Source: Micromonosporaceae bacterium (lineage in GTDB: Bacteria > Actinomycetota > Actinomycetes > Mycobacteriales > Micromonosporaceae). From it: DNA of 50,511 nt. The notes under the pieces were generated by a model that was not told the DNA's origin, ran no database searches, and saw only the letters and a program-made list of their open reading frames with translations. Positions 13,238-22,400 of this stretch are shown in pieces. Location of the stretch: NCBI GenBank assembly GCA_020027875.1, contig JAHRHA010000032.1, forward strand, positions 1 through 50,511. The letters are read 5' to 3'. A program made the translations under genes and the position numbers. The stretch's first letter is position 1; each line of letters opens with the position of its first letter.

Positions 13238-15289
13238 GTGAAGGTTCTGACCAGACCGGACATCGGCCCGGCGCGACCGCGCCTGTTCCTGGCCTACACC
13301 GTCGGGGTGACGGCGCTGGCCACGGCGATCACGGTCAGCCAGCTCGGACAGATCGCTCAGACGGCGAGAACGGAGCCCCGGTTCTGGTTGTTGGCGGCGC
13401 TTGCGGTGTTGGTCGCCTGGCTGGCTTTCGTCACCCCCCGGCCAGGAGGTGCCTGGATAGTCCTGTGTCCCACGGTGTGTTTCACGTTCGCGATCCTGCT
13501 GTGCTGGGGCCTCGGTCCGGCGATCGTGGCCCAGACGGCCGCGGTCGTGGCGGTGGCATGGCGGGTCCGCCAGGCGCCGCGGGACGCCGCGGTGAGTGGC
13601 GGGGAGTTCACCTTGGCATTCACCGGTGCCTCTGCCGTGGTCTACCTGGGCGACCCCGATCCGTTCGGAAAGCACGGGCCCGTCAACGTTTTGGGCGACG
13701 CGTTGACCGTGGTCGGCGCGGCGACAGCCTGGCTGCTGATTTTCGGCGCTCTGCTGGCCGTGTCGGCGTGGCTTCGGCGCGGGGGCCTGCCGCCGCAGGC
13801 GGCCACCGGCACGATCGGCTACCACATCCTGTTCAAAGCCGCTCTGCTGTTGCTCAGCCCGGTGCTGGCCGTGACGGCCCACGTCAACATGGCCTTCGTT
13901 CCGCTCGTCTTCGTGCCGCTCTTCGCGGTTCAGCGGATGGCCCGGCTCTCCAACGAGCGCGAGCGCGCGGCTGGTCTGGATCCGCTGACGGGGCTAGCGA
14001 ACCGGGCTGGTCTGAAGGCCCGGTTCGATGATCTCGCGACCTGGGCCGGGCGGCGAACCGCGGATGTCGCCGGCCGACGCCTGGCGCTGTTGGTGCTCGA
14101 CCTCGACCGATTCAAGCACGTCAACGATGCGCTCGGTCACGACATCGGGGACCAACTGCTTGTCGCGGTGGCCAACCGGCTCGCGGCCGCCGAGGCCAAG
14201 GACGGGGTCGTGGCCCGGTTTGGCGGCGACGAGTTCGCCATTCTGGTCCCAGTGCTCAACGTGAAGGATGCAAACAGCTTCGCCAGCCACGTCATGGCCG
14301 CATTGGCCGACCCCGTGACACTCGATGGATTGGCAATGGACGTGACCGCCTCGATCGGGATCGCGGTGCACCCGGACCACGGCGAAGATTTCCCGACCCT
14401 CATGCGCCACGCCGACGTGGCCATGTACGAAGCGAAGGCACGTGGCGATAGCGTCGCCCTCTACGAGCCTAGGGCCGACCACAACACGCCAGAGCGGCTT
14501 GGCCTGCTCACCGATTTCCGGCACGCCCTGGAAGCCAAGGACAGGGACCAGATTGCCCTGCACTACCAGCCACAAGTATCGCTCGACAACGGGCGCGTCG
14601 TTGGCGTGGAGGCGCTACTGCGATGGCGGCACCCGAACTACGGACCGGTCCCGACCCAGGACCTGCTCCAGGTCGCAGAACACACATCGGTCATGCAGAT
14701 GCTCACGACCTACGTCATCGACGAGGTATTGGCCCAGGTCGCTGCCTGGAACAATGATGGCATCGGCCTGCGGGTGTCGCTCAACGTGAGTGCCCGCGAC
14801 CTCTACAGTGGAGACATCGTCTGCTACCTGTCAGAGCAGCTGACCCGGCAACACGTGTCGCCGGATCAAATCCAACTCGAGATCACCGAGAGCGCGCTTA
14901 TGGCCGATCCCGCCCGTGCGCTTGCGACAACGTCGCGCCTCGCGGACATTGGCGTGGCCATTTCGCTCGACGACTTCGGCACTGGCTACTCCTCGCTGCA
15001 GCACCTGCGTAAGCTACCGCTGAGCGAACTGAAGATCGACCGATCGTTCGTGGCCGGCATGGCACGCAACACAGACGATGCCACCATCGTCGCTTCGACT
15101 GTCGAGATGGCCCGCTCGATGGGCCTACGCACGGTGGCGGAGGGCGTTGAGGACGAGTACACCCACCAACTCCTCGCCGACCTAGGCTGCACGTTGGCCC
15201 AAGGCTGGCTCACCGCCCACGCGATGCCTGCAGACCGGCTCCCCACCTGGCTCGCCGCCCACGACGGCGGTCTCGCGCGCGTCCGATAG
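13238..15289 (+). CDS. Membrane-bound GGDEF-EAL protein (cyclic-di-GMP turnover)
   Basis: About 683 residues. The N-terminal 230 residues form roughly six to eight hydrophobic segments, an integral-membrane sensory region. A GGDEF domain follows with an intact Gly-Gly-Asp-Glu-Phe motif (residue about 329) and upstream Asp-Leu-Asp-Arg-Phe-Lys metal/substrate motif. Then an EAL domain has Glu-Ala-Leu-Leu-Arg-Trp (about 457), Asn-Val-Ser-Ala, Glu-Ile-Thr-Glu-Ser and Asp-Asp-Phe-Gly-Thr-Gly-Tyr-Ser-Ser-Leu. Both catalytic motifs look complete, so it could both make and degrade cyclic di-GMP. I choose the GTG at 13238, preceded by AGGAGG ten bases upstream; the longer open frame starting at 13058 has no such support. 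It is a single-gene unit. Confidence 0.88.
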   Translation: MKVLTRPDIGPARPRLFLAYTVGVTALATAITVSQLGQIAQTARTEPRFWLLAALAVLVAWLAFVTPRPGGAWIVLCPTVCFTFAILLCWGLGPAIVAQTAAVVAVAWRVRQAPRDAAVSGGEFTLAFTGASAVVYLGDPDPFGKHGPVNVLGDALTVVGAATAWLLIFGALLAVSAWLRRGGLPPQAATGTIGYHILFKAALLLLSPVLAVTAHVNMAFVPLVFVPLFAVQRMARLSNERERAAGLDPLTGLANRAGLKARFDDLATWAGRRTADVAGRRLALLVLDLDRFKHVNDALGHDIGDQLLVAVANRLAAAEAKDGVVARFGGDEFAILVPVLNVKDANSFASHVMAALADPVTLDGLAMDVTASIGIAVHPDHGEDFPTLMRHADVAMYEAKARGDSVALYEPRADHNTPERLGLLTDFRHALEAKDRDQIALHYQPQVSLDNGRVVGVEALLRWRHPNYGPVPTQDLLQVAEHTSVMQMLTTYVIDEVLAQVAAWNNDGIGLRVSLNVSARDLYSGDIVCYLSEQLTRQHVSPDQIQLEITESALMADPARALATTSRLADIGVAISLDDFGTGYSSLQHLRKLPLSELKIDRSFVAGMARNTDDATIVASTVEMARSMGLRTVAEGVEDEYTHQLLADLGCTLAQGWLTAHAMPADRLPTWLAAHDGGLARVR

Positions 15290-15365
15290 CGCGTGACCGC
15301 CCGCGTTGGCCCGCGAGCCTATGATCGGTCTCTGATTTGTTGCCTCGGCGTGTAGGGGAGTTCGC

Positions 15366-16076
15366 ATGCGTGACCCGTTGATCATCGCAGTTGCCCAGCC
15401 GCTGTGCATACCTTATGACGTTGCGGCGAACGCGGTGACGCATGCGGCGACAGTTCGCTCCGCACGCGCCCGGGTCGTGGTCTTTCCCGAACTCTCCCTC
15501 ACCGGATACGAGCTGGATACACCAGCGATCATAGCCGAGGACCCGCGGCTGACGCCTATCGTCGAGGCCTGTGTCGAGGCGGGATCGATGGCGCTGGTGG
15601 GCGCGCCGGTGCATGGCGAGGCGGGCCGCTCGCACATAGCGATGCTGGCCGTTGACGGCACCGGGGCCACCGTGGCCTACCACAAGTTGTGGTTGTCGAC
15701 GACTGAGTCCAATCGGTTCACGCCGGGCAACAAGCCAGCCGTGCTCGACGTTGACGGCTGGCGGCTCGGTCTTGCTATATGCAAGGACAGCGGCGTTCGA
15801 CAGCACGCGGCCGACACCGCCGTCTTGGGTATCGACGCCTACGTCGCTGGCACCCTGAAGTCCGTCGAAGAGGCAGACATCCAGGATGAGCGCGCTCGTC
15901 GCGTCGCTACCGAGCACCGCGTATGGGTGGCAGTGGCCAGCTTCGCTGGTTCAACTGGCGGCGGCTACTCCCAGGCCGCTGGCCGTTCAAGCATCTGGAC
16001 ATCCGATGGGGTCGTGATGGACCGGGCAGGACCCGAGACCGGCGCCATCGCCCGCGCGACGCTCGGGACGGCTTGA
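15366..16076 (+). CDS. Carbon-nitrogen hydrolase (nitrilase superfamily)
   Basis: 236 residues with the nitrilase-superfamily catalytic triad in order: Glu-42 in Phe-Pro-Glu-Leu-Ser-Leu-Thr-Gly-Tyr, Lys-107 in Tyr-His-Lys-Leu-Trp-Leu, and Cys-139 in Ala-Ile-Cys-Lys-Asp-Ser-Gly. It hydrolyses a C-N bond of an amide or N-carbamoyl compound; the superfamily branch cannot be fixed. The length is a little short of the usual 260-280. ATG 15366 follows GGGGAG six bases upstream. It stands alone on its strand, convergent with the methyltransferase gene. Confidence 0.87.
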   Translation: MRDPLIIAVAQPLCIPYDVAANAVTHAATVRSARARVVVFPELSLTGYELDTPAIIAEDPRLTPIVEACVEAGSMALVGAPVHGEAGRSHIAMLAVDGTGATVAYHKLWLSTTESNRFTPGNKPAVLDVDGWRLGLAICKDSGVRQHAADTAVLGIDAYVAGTLKSVEEADIQDERARRVATEHRVWVAVASFAGSTGGGYSQAAGRSSIWTSDGVVMDRAGPETGAIARATLGTA

Positions 16077-16096
16077 GCCAGCGCATCGCGGCACTG

Positions 16097-16939
16097 CTAG
16101 GCCGTCCCACGCACAGTCCACGCCCGCGCCACTAGAGCAATCGAGCCGTCGGATGATGCCGGCAGGTCGGCGCGGAGTCGCTCCCGGAGCATGGTGCGCC
16201 GGTCCTCCGTCAGCGCGGCCACGTAGCCCGGCGCGGGTCCTTGGCCACCAAGGAACGGAACCCAGTAGTCGTCGAAATCGGCAAACGTCGTCGGCACCTC
16301 GATCGCAGACGTTGCCACGGCGGAGAGGCCGCTGGCCTCGAACAGAGCCTGCAGTCGTTCCGGTTGGCAGAGGGCAAATCGGCGCGCCTCGTCCAGTTCC
16401 TCGGCCGCGGGATCAAGGGCGACGACGGCGTCCCAGAAATACCGCATCAGTTGCATCCGACCGGCATAGTCCCAGACATAGGCGGCCACGGTGCCGCCGG
16501 GCGCCGCGGCGCGACACATCTCCCTTACCGCAACCAGTGGATCGGCGAAGAAGTTCAGCACCAACCCGGACACAACACGCTCGAATGCGCCACCGCCAGC
16601 CGGGAGCGCCAACCCGTCGCCCACGGCGAAGACGACCCGATAATCGGGCAGACCCGACCGTGCATGGCGGATGAACGGTAGCGATGGATCGATGCCAACG
16701 ACAAGCGCTGGGTGGGCACCCGCGGCAATAGCGGAGGCGAGCGCGCCCGTCCCGGACCCGACGTCGAGCCACCGGCCGCCATCCTGGGCCGCCAGCCACT
16801 CCACGAACGCCGTCGCGACCAGCCGACTCCAGCGGCCCACGTACGGTTCGTACAGGTCGCCGGCGGCCCAGATATCCCTCACCACGGAGTGATTGTCGCG
16901 CGCCCGGTCAATCCCCGACGTCGGCCCACCGGTGTTCAC
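16097..16939 (-). CDS. Class I SAM-dependent methyltransferase
   Basis: 280 residues. Motif I Leu-Asp-Val-Gly-Ser-Gly-Thr-Gly-Ala is near residue 60, an acidic end of strand 2 reads Val-Gly-Ile-Asp-Pro-Ser, and a post-I Val-Gly-Asp-Gly precedes the strand-4 region Val-Ser-Gly-Leu-Val-Leu-Asn-Phe. It resembles the Methyltransf_11/UbiE-like group acting on small molecules; the substrate is unknown. The GTG start overlaps the stop of the preceding beta-lactamase-fold gene by 4 bases (GTGA), implying translational coupling. Confidence 0.85.
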   Translation of the reverse strand: MNTGGPTSGIDRARDNHSVVRDIWAAGDLYEPYVGRWSRLVATAFVEWLAAQDGGRWLDVGSGTGALASAIAAGAHPALVVGIDPSLPFIRHARSGLPDYRVVFAVGDGLALPAGGGAFERVVSGLVLNFFADPLVAVREMCRAAAPGGTVAAYVWDYAGRMQLMRYFWDAVVALDPAAEELDEARRFALCQPERLQALFEASGLSAVATSAIEVPTTFADFDDYWVPFLGGQGPAPGYVAALTEDRRTMLRERLRADLPASSDGSIALVARAWTVRGTA

Positions 16940-18264
16940 CGCAGCTGGTTGGAACCGATCGCGTCCGCAAGGACGTTGGCCGCCGCCGCCCGCATAGGGT
17001 CGGGGTTGGACCAGCTCCAGTTCGGGTGGGCGCGGTTAGTCAGGAGGACGAACACCAACTGGTGGCGCTGGTCGACGAGCAGAGACGTGCCCGTGAAGCC
17101 GGTGTGTCCGAACGTCTGTGGCGACGCGAGCCGGCCCATGAACCAAGGTTGGTTGAGCTCCACGCCTAGTCCGTGATCCGATGAGCGGCCGGGTCGATCA
17201 GGGTCGATGGCGGGCCGTCCGACGTTGACGTTGGTGAGCATTCGCCGCACGGTCGACTCGGCGAGTATTCGCGCACCCCGGAAGTGGCCGCCGTTGAGCA
17301 GCATCTGTCCGATCGCGGCGACGTCGTCGACGGTGCTGAAGACACCGGCGTGCCCCGCGATTCCACCGAGCATGTTGGCGACTTCGTCGTGCACTACGCC
17401 GCGCAAGAGTCCGCGCGACGAGCGCGCATCCGTGGCGACCAGCCGGGCCGCTCCCTCGGCCTTACTCAACCAGGTAGATGGCCGAAAACCGGTGTCGCGC
17501 AGTCCCAGCGGACGGGTCAGGCCGGCCCGCAGCGACTCGTCGAGCCGCCCGCCGGTGATCTTCTCTACCAACTGGCCCAGGACCATCAGGCCGACGCTGG
17601 AGTATCGGAAGGTGTGCCCGGGGCTCTCGCCCGCGATCAAGGGAGTCGCCAGCACAGCCGCGCGCCGCGCGGCGTCATCAGGCAGTCCACGCACGTCGGC
17701 GCCAACGCGCAATCCGCTGGTGTGCGCCAGCAACATCGATACCGTGATCGTCGTCTTTCCGGGCCCGTCGAAACCGGGCAGGTAATCCACCACCGGCGCG
17801 GCGAGATCGATGCGTCCGCGGTCCACCTGCTGCAGCGCCAGCACGGCCGTGTATACCTTCGTGATCGAGGCAAGATCGAAGATCGAATCCGCCCGCATCG
17901 CCGCCCGCTGCGCCTTCGGGAGTTCAACCGGGCCGGCACCGTAGCGCAGCGCGTCACCCACCGCCGTTCGCACGGTCACCGAGCCGTTGACCGACACCAG
18001 AGCAGCAGCACCCGCGTACGTCGGGTGGTTCGGGTTCTCGACGGTTGGCTTCAGAAATCGGTTCAGCGTTTCGACCAACCGGTGGCCATACGCCGGCATG
18101 TCGGCGCCCGACGTCGCCGTCGCGCTAGGGGACGGGCGGACAGATGTCGGCTCGGTCCAGGTCGCGGCCGTGCGCTCGCCACAACCGGACAATCCTGCCA
18201 CGCCTGTTGCCAATCCGACCCCGAGGACGGTGCGACGAGACAACGACACGGAACCATGATGCAC
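16936..18264 (-). CDS. Tat-exported beta-lactamase-fold serine hydrolase lipoprotein
   Basis: About 442 residues. The N-terminus has a Ser-Arg-Arg-Thr-Val-Leu Tat motif, a hydrophobic core and a Leu-Ser-Gly-Cys lipobox, so it should be a Tat-translocated lipoprotein. The mature domain is class-C beta-lactamase/DD-peptidase-like, with Ser-x-x-Lys as Ala-Ser-Ile-Thr-Lys, a Tyr-Ser-Ser in place of the usual Tyr-x-Asn, and His-Thr-Gly as the third motif. A Pro/Ser/Thr-rich linker follows the lipid anchor. It may trim peptidoglycan or hydrolyse esters; resistance is not implied. The GTG at 18264 is the best start for the signal sequence, although no strong ribosome site is visible; GTG 18249 is an alternative. 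Confidence 0.82.
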   Translation of the reverse strand: MHHGSVSLSRRTVLGVGLATGVAGLSGCGERTAATWTEPTSVRPSPSATATSGADMPAYGHRLVETLNRFLKPTVENPNHPTYAGAAALVSVNGSVTVRTAVGDALRYGAGPVELPKAQRAAMRADSIFDLASITKVYTAVLALQQVDRGRIDLAAPVVDYLPGFDGPGKTTITVSMLLAHTSGLRVGADVRGLPDDAARRAAVLATPLIAGESPGHTFRYSSVGLMVLGQLVEKITGGRLDESLRAGLTRPLGLRDTGFRPSTWLSKAEGAARLVATDARSSRGLLRGVVHDEVANMLGGIAGHAGVFSTVDDVAAIGQMLLNGGHFRGARILAESTVRRMLTNVNVGRPAIDPDRPGRSSDHGLGVELNQPWFMGRLASPQTFGHTGFTGTSLLVDQRHQLVFVLLTNRAHPNWSWSNPDPMRAAAANVLADAIGSNQLR

Positions 18265-18301
18265 CGTCGGCGAAATTGCGCGATGGTCAGCGACGCCGGA
18301 C

Positions 18302-19120
18302 TCAGCGAACGCTGACGGACTCATCCTTGCCGGACAGGAACGTGACCACGAATTCCGCGAACAGGGCGGGCGCGGTGTCGATGGCGACATGCTGCTGGCC
18401 AGGCAGGACCTCCACCCGGGCGTCGCTGAGGGCACCGCGGATCACATCGGTCGTCTCCGCGGCCCACGGTGGGCTGTCGCCGCCGAGCAGGAGAAGCGTC
18501 GGCGCTGTCACCGACGTGAGCCAGTCCGGTTCAGGATGGAGGTCACCTTCGGCGTACAGCTCGCGCGGGATCGTGTGGGCGGCGGCCAACCGCGCCTGCC
18601 AGGCGGGCAGCGCGCGTAGCAGCTCCAGCTCGGCTGGAGGCATCTCCACCACCTCGCGGAAGAAGGTATCGAGCACCTCGGCCGAACGGCCCGCCGCGGA
18701 CGACTCCTCGAGCCGGTCCATGAGGTTCGCGGGAGTCTTGACCGAAAGCGCCGGCTCATAGAGCACCAGTCGCCGCAATGCGTCGCCGGCCAGCCGTGCG
18801 CCGCCGAGGGCGCAGGTCGCGCCGTACGAGTGACCGAGCACGTCCACAGGGCCACCGGTGGCCCCGGCGACGGCGTGGACCACCGCTGCGATGTCCTCGA
18901 ACTCCCGGTCGATCGAGTAGTCCGGGCCGTCGCCGCTGTCGCCGCGGCCGCGGCGGTCGACCGCGTGCAGGGTGGCGTGGGGCTCGAGCAGCGGCAGAAT
19001 CTGACGCCAGCGCGTGTGGTCCGCGGTCGTGCCGTGTACGAGGATCAACGGCGGGCCGTTGCCGCTGGTCCAGTACGCGATGGTTGTGTTGTCTGCGGAG
19101 CTAACAGTGTGCTTCCTCAT
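18302..19120 (-). CDS. Alpha/beta hydrolase
   Basis: About 272 residues. It has the oxyanion segment Leu-Val-His-Gly-Thr-Thr near residue 25, the nucleophile elbow Gly-His-Ser-Tyr-Gly near residue 95, and a C-terminal Gly-Gln-Gln-His-Val catalytic His region. The Asp-Arg-Arg-Gly-Arg-Gly-Asp-Ser stretch after strand 4 is typical of small-molecule esterases, lactonases and haloperoxidase-like hydrolases. The substrate is unknown. The ATG at 19120 begins the domain; no strong Shine-Dalgarno sequence is seen. It lies upstream of, and in the same direction as, the beta-lactamase-fold gene. Confidence 0.85.
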   Translation of the reverse strand: MRKHTVSSADNTTIAYWTSGNGPPLILVHGTTADHTRWRQILPLLEPHATLHAVDRRGRGDSGDGPDYSIDREFEDIAAVVHAVAGATGGPVDVLGHSYGATCALGGARLAGDALRRLVLYEPALSVKTPANLMDRLEESSAAGRSAEVLDTFFREVVEMPPAELELLRALPAWQARLAAAHTIPRELYAEGDLHPEPDWLTSVTAPTLLLLGGDSPPWAAETTDVIRGALSDARVEVLPGQQHVAIDTAPALFAEFVVTFLSGKDESVSVR

Positions 19121-19231
19121 GCGTATCAGCGTGTGCGTAACTCGCCCGGCCCGCATCGGTAGTGCTACCTATAGCTGCGAGGTCGCGGTCCTCGCCCGCC
19201 GCGAACGCCTGGATGAGTTATGGGTCCGGCA

Positions 19232-19567
19232 TCATTCGACGCAGAACTCGTTGCCCCCTGGATCCTGCATGACGGTCAGGTCGTCACCACCGCTGACCAG
19301 AGTCGCGCCGAGTGCCTCCAAGCGGGCCACCTCGGCCTCGACGGCCCCGGGCGCCCGCAAATCAAAGTGCATCCGATTCTTGGCGGTCTTGGGCTCCGGC
19401 ACCCGAACGAACCACATGTTTGGGCCACCCCAGCCGGCGGCCTCAACGTAGGCGCGATCCGAAGTGGACTCCTCGTCCACATCCGTGCCCAAAGCCGCTG
19501 CCCAGAAGGAGGCCACGACCAGCGCGTCGGCGCAGTCGAACGTCACTGTCTTGATATAGCTTGGCAT
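19232..19567 (-). CDS. VOC (glyoxalase/bleomycin-resistance fold) family protein
   Basis: 111 residues. A single VOC module begins Ile-Lys-Thr-Val-Thr-Phe-Asp-Cys-Ala-Asp. It has Trp-Phe-Val-Arg-Val-Pro-Glu in the middle strand, Asn-Arg-Met-His-Phe-Asp-Leu as the second metal-strand, and ends Gln-Asp-Pro-Gly-Gly-Asn-Glu-Phe-Cys-Val-Glu. The His and terminal Glu are in the places of metal ligands in glyoxalase-type proteins. These actinobacterial 'glyoxalase_6' proteins are mostly of unknown substrate. The ATG at 19567 starts the domain. Confidence 0.85.
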   Translation of the reverse strand: MPSYIKTVTFDCADALVVASFWAAALGTDVDEESTSDRAYVEAAGWGGPNMWFVRVPEPKTAKNRMHFDLRAPGAVEAEVARLEALGATLVSGGDDLTVMQDPGGNEFCVE

Positions 19568-19590
19568 GGTTGGACCATAGGTCCCGGCGC

Positions 19591-19959
19591 CTATCGCGGC
19601 CCACCTGGCTGGCCGGTTACCCTGTCGAGGTGCTGTAGCAGGTCGTGTGCGGCCAGCTCGACATCCTTGTGCCGCCATTCTGACGCGCGATAGACGCAGG
19701 CGATCAGCCCGCTGCGGTGAACCCGCCGGAAATCGCCATAGACGAACGCATACCGCGCCTTGGTCTCGTCCGTGGCACCGTCGGTCAGCCCGAGGTGCCA
19801 GTCGGCGTACTCCTGCCACGAGTGCGACCTCAGGAAAGCATTCTGAGCATCCGCGCCGGGCTGCACCTCACCCCAGTCGCTGTTCAACACGTACTGCCGG
19901 GCGTCGATGAGCTGCCGGGCGCGGGCCACAGCCCCCTTGTTAACCGAGTACGAGGCCAT
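19591..19959 (-). CDS. Conserved actinobacterial hypothetical protein (122 aa)
   Basis: About 122 residues with strongly conserved-looking segments: Ala-Arg-Gln-Leu-Ile-Asp-Ala-Arg-Gln-Tyr-Val near residue 12, Ser-Asp-Trp-Gly-Glu-Val-Gln-Pro, His-Leu-Gly-Leu-Thr, Tyr-Gly-Asp-Phe-Arg-Arg-Val-His-Arg and Glu-Trp-Arg-His-Lys-xx-Val-Glu-Leu-Ala. I recognise this as a widespread actinomycete protein of unknown function. A second ATG nine bases upstream (19968) would add three residues. It sits between the VOC gene and a hydrolase gene, all minus strand. Confidence 0.75.
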   Translation of the reverse strand: MASYSVNKGAVARARQLIDARQYVLNSDWGEVQPGADAQNAFLRSHSWQEYADWHLGLTDGATDETKARYAFVYGDFRRVHRSGLIACVYRASEWRHKDVELAAHDLLQHLDRVTGQPGGPR

Positions 19960-19987
19960 GCCAGCCATTTTCCCACGCGCCGAAACA

Positions 19988-20917
19988 TCATGCCCGATCT
20001 GACAGCACCTCGTGGAGCTTGGCGGCGAATGCCTCCGGCTGGGCTCCGAAGCCGCCGTGGTCGCCGGGGAACACCGCGGGCTGCGTGCCCAGCCGTTCGG
20101 CCACGGCGATGGCGGCCCGGTAGAACGGCGCCTCGCCCTCCGAGGTATCGCCCACTGCCGCGACGACGCGCGCCGAGGAAGCCTGTAGCGCGGCGATGTC
20201 TGGCGCGTACCTCGCGAACGGCGGTACCTCGTACCCGATGAAGAACTCCATGTTCCTCTCGATGCGCGCCATCGTCTCCAGCATCTCCGGGTCCGGCTCG
20301 CCCTGCGGCGCCTGTCCGCCTCCTGGAAGCCGGCCCTGCAGATTGTCTGCTGCGCCGCCATCAGCCTCGGCGTCGCCGTCCGCCGGCGCGTCGCCGTCCG
20401 CCTGAGCACCGCCGCCGAATCCGGCGTTGAGGACCTGCCCAGCGGGGCCGGCACCTTCCTTGCGGAACGTGTCCTCGACGGATTGGATGACGCTGCGCCA
20501 GTGGTCACGGTCGGTCAGGATCTGGAAGATAGGTGGTTCGTGGGCCACCAGGATGCGCACCTGCTCTGGGTGACGGGCGGCCAGTTCCAAGCCGATGATC
20601 GCACCGGAGCTGTTGCCGAAGACGTACGCGGGTGTGTCCACCGTGACGCCGACCGTCGCCAGTACGCGGTGTGCGTCGTCGCCATGGACCTCGATGCTCT
20701 GGTGCGCCGGCGGGCCGTGCAGCGGGCTGCGGGAGTTGCCACGCCGATCGTATGTCACCACCGTGTACCGATCTGAGAGCTGATCGGCCAGGCCTGCATA
20801 CCCGGCGGCGTCGTAGACCCCGCCGCAGATCAGCAGCAGGACGGGACCGGAGCCGCGGACCTCGTAGTACAGGGTCGCGCCAGGCACCGTCAGGGTATCG
20901 GTACTTGTGGGTGGCAT
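19988..20917 (-). CDS. Alpha/beta hydrolase with an acidic low-complexity insert
   Basis: About 309 residues. It has an oxyanion region (Leu-Leu-Ile-Cys-Gly-Gly), an Asp-Arg-Arg-Gly segment after strand 4, a nucleophile elbow Gly-Asn-Ser-Ser-Gly and a late Gly-Asp-His-Gly-Gly supplying the catalytic His. Between the lid helices (about residues 168-205) lies a Gly/Ala/Asp/Pro-rich stretch with imperfect repeats of the Ala-Asp-Gly-Asp type, encoded by repetitive DNA near 20330-20410. It is probably a flexible loop added to an otherwise ordinary hydrolase. AGGAG is found eight bases before the ATG at 20917. The 172 bp upstream hold only its promoter region. Confidence 0.83.
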   Translation of the reverse strand: MPPTSTDTLTVPGATLYYEVRGSGPVLLLICGGVYDAAGYAGLADQLSDRYTVVTYDRRGNSRSPLHGPPAHQSIEVHGDDAHRVLATVGVTVDTPAYVFGNSSGAIIGLELAARHPEQVRILVAHEPPIFQILTDRDHWRSVIQSVEDTFRKEGAGPAGQVLNAGFGGGAQADGDAPADGDAEADGGAADNLQGRLPGGGQAPQGEPDPEMLETMARIERNMEFFIGYEVPPFARYAPDIAALQASSARVVAAVGDTSEGEAPFYRAAIAVAERLGTQPAVFPGDHGGFGAQPEAFAAKLHEVLSDRA

Positions 20918-21089
20918 GATTGTTACTCCTTGGGATCGTCGTCTGTTCCGGTTTGGCTGATCGGCCCAGCGTCCCTCGTGGACGACCGTCACAGATGGGT
21001 CGGAGACACGGACGCGGTCCCGACATCGCACCCGGAGAAAGTCGAGGAAATCTCCCGCTCCAGTGGGATCGACCGGTCTCGCGCCCGTT

Positions 21090-22400
21090 TCAAGGCCTGT
21101 CGCGAACCCGCGGGACACTATCCGTCGCCTCGTTGAGGTGGGCTGCCCGGGCCTCGAGATAGCGCCGCTCAGGCAGGCTGGTTGTGCGGCGCGCGGCTTG
21201 GTGGTAACACGCCTGGGCGGCCGCGCCCTCATTCGCCATCTCCAGCAAATGCCCTCGCACCGCATCGAGCCGATGGTGGCCGGCCATCCGGTCATCGGAG
21301 TCCAGACTCTCGAGCATGTCCAAGCCAGCCTTCGGCCCTCGTACCATTGCGACAGCCACCGCGTGGTTAAGGGTGACCATGGGGTTGGGCAACATACGCT
21401 CCAGTACGTCGTACAGAGCCAGGATCTGCGGCCAGTCGGTGTCCTGCGCGCGGGGGGCTTCCATGTGGACCGCGGCGATTGCGGCCTGGATCTGGTAGGG
21501 CCCAACTGGGCCCGCGGCGAGGGTACGGGTAACGAGCGCCTGACCCTCTTGGATCGACTCGGCCTTCCACCGGCTGCGATCCTGCTCAGCGAGCGGGATC
21601 AGCGCACCATCACCCCCGGTGCGTGCGTGACGCCTCGCATCAGTGAGCAGCATGAGCGCAAGCAGGCCCAGCACCTCGCCGTCGTCGGGCAGCAGCCGGC
21701 GAACGGCTCGGGTCAGCCGAATCGACTCGGCGGTCAGCTCGCTGCGTTGCAGGTCCTCACCCGAACTGGCTGTGTACCCCTCGTTGAAGACCAGGTACAG
21801 CACATGCAGCACCACCCGCAGCCGGTCATCCCATTCGGATGGCGGGGGCATCCGGAACGGGACGCCGGTGTCCTTGATGCGCTGCTTCGCCCGCCTGATC
21901 CGCTGAGACATGGTGGCCTCTGGGACGAGGAAGGCGGCGGCTATCTGTGCGGTTGTGAGGCCACCAACCGCGCGTAGGGTGAGGGCGATCTGAGCCGACG
22001 GGGGTAGGGCCGGATGGCAGCACATGAAAAGCAGGGTGAGCGTGTCGTCGTGCTGCGGACGCAGGATGCTCGGGTCCGCCGCCATGGACTCGTCGGCCGG
22101 CACCATCGCGGCAACGGTGGCCTCACGCCGCCGCCGCGCATGTTCGCTGCGCCACTGGTCGGCCAGCCGCCGGGACGCCACCGTTGTGAGCCACGCCCGG
22201 GGATGATCGGGCACTCCCTGGTCGGGCCATTGCATGGCGGCGTCGAGCAACGCCTCCTGCACCGCGTCCTCGCATGCCTCGAACTGACCGTAGCGTCGTA
22301 CAAGCGCGCCGAGGACCTGCGGCGCCATCTCGCGCAGCAGGTCCTCGACGCGGGCGTCGATTTTCGGCGAAGCTTGCGAGCCCAACATCAGGCAATTCAC
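21090..22400 (-). CDS. ECF RNA polymerase sigma factor, ECF42-like with C-terminal helical extension
   Basis: 436 residues, far longer than a minimal ECF sigma factor. Sigma region 2 (Glu-Asp-Ala-Val-Gln-Glu-Ala-Leu, then Ala-Trp-Leu-Thr-Thr-Val-Ala) and region 4 (Thr-xx-Gln-Ile-Ala-Ala-Ala-Phe-Leu-Val-Pro-Glu-Ala-Thr-Met-Ser-Gln-Arg) occupy the first 180 residues. A long TPR-like helical extension (DUF6596 type) follows, with Tyr-Leu-Val-Phe-Asn-Glu-Gly-Tyr. ECF42-type factors characteristically pair with DGPF/YCII proteins and lack a classical anti-sigma factor; the long extension is thought to control activity. Exactly that partner lies upstream, and the GTG start overlaps its TGA (GTGA), so the two are translationally coupled. 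Confidence 0.88.
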   Translation of the reverse strand: MNCLMLGSQASPKIDARVEDLLREMAPQVLGALVRRYGQFEACEDAVQEALLDAAMQWPDQGVPDHPRAWLTTVASRRLADQWRSEHARRRREATVAAMVPADESMAADPSILRPQHDDTLTLLFMCCHPALPPSAQIALTLRAVGGLTTAQIAAAFLVPEATMSQRIRRAKQRIKDTGVPFRMPPPSEWDDRLRVVLHVLYLVFNEGYTASSGEDLQRSELTAESIRLTRAVRRLLPDDGEVLGLLALMLLTDARRHARTGGDGALIPLAEQDRSRWKAESIQEGQALVTRTLAAGPVGPYQIQAAIAAVHMEAPRAQDTDWPQILALYDVLERMLPNPMVTLNHAVAVAMVRGPKAGLDMLESLDSDDRMAGHHRLDAVRGHLLEMANEGAAAQACYHQAARRTTSLPERRYLEARAAHLNEATDSVPRVRDRP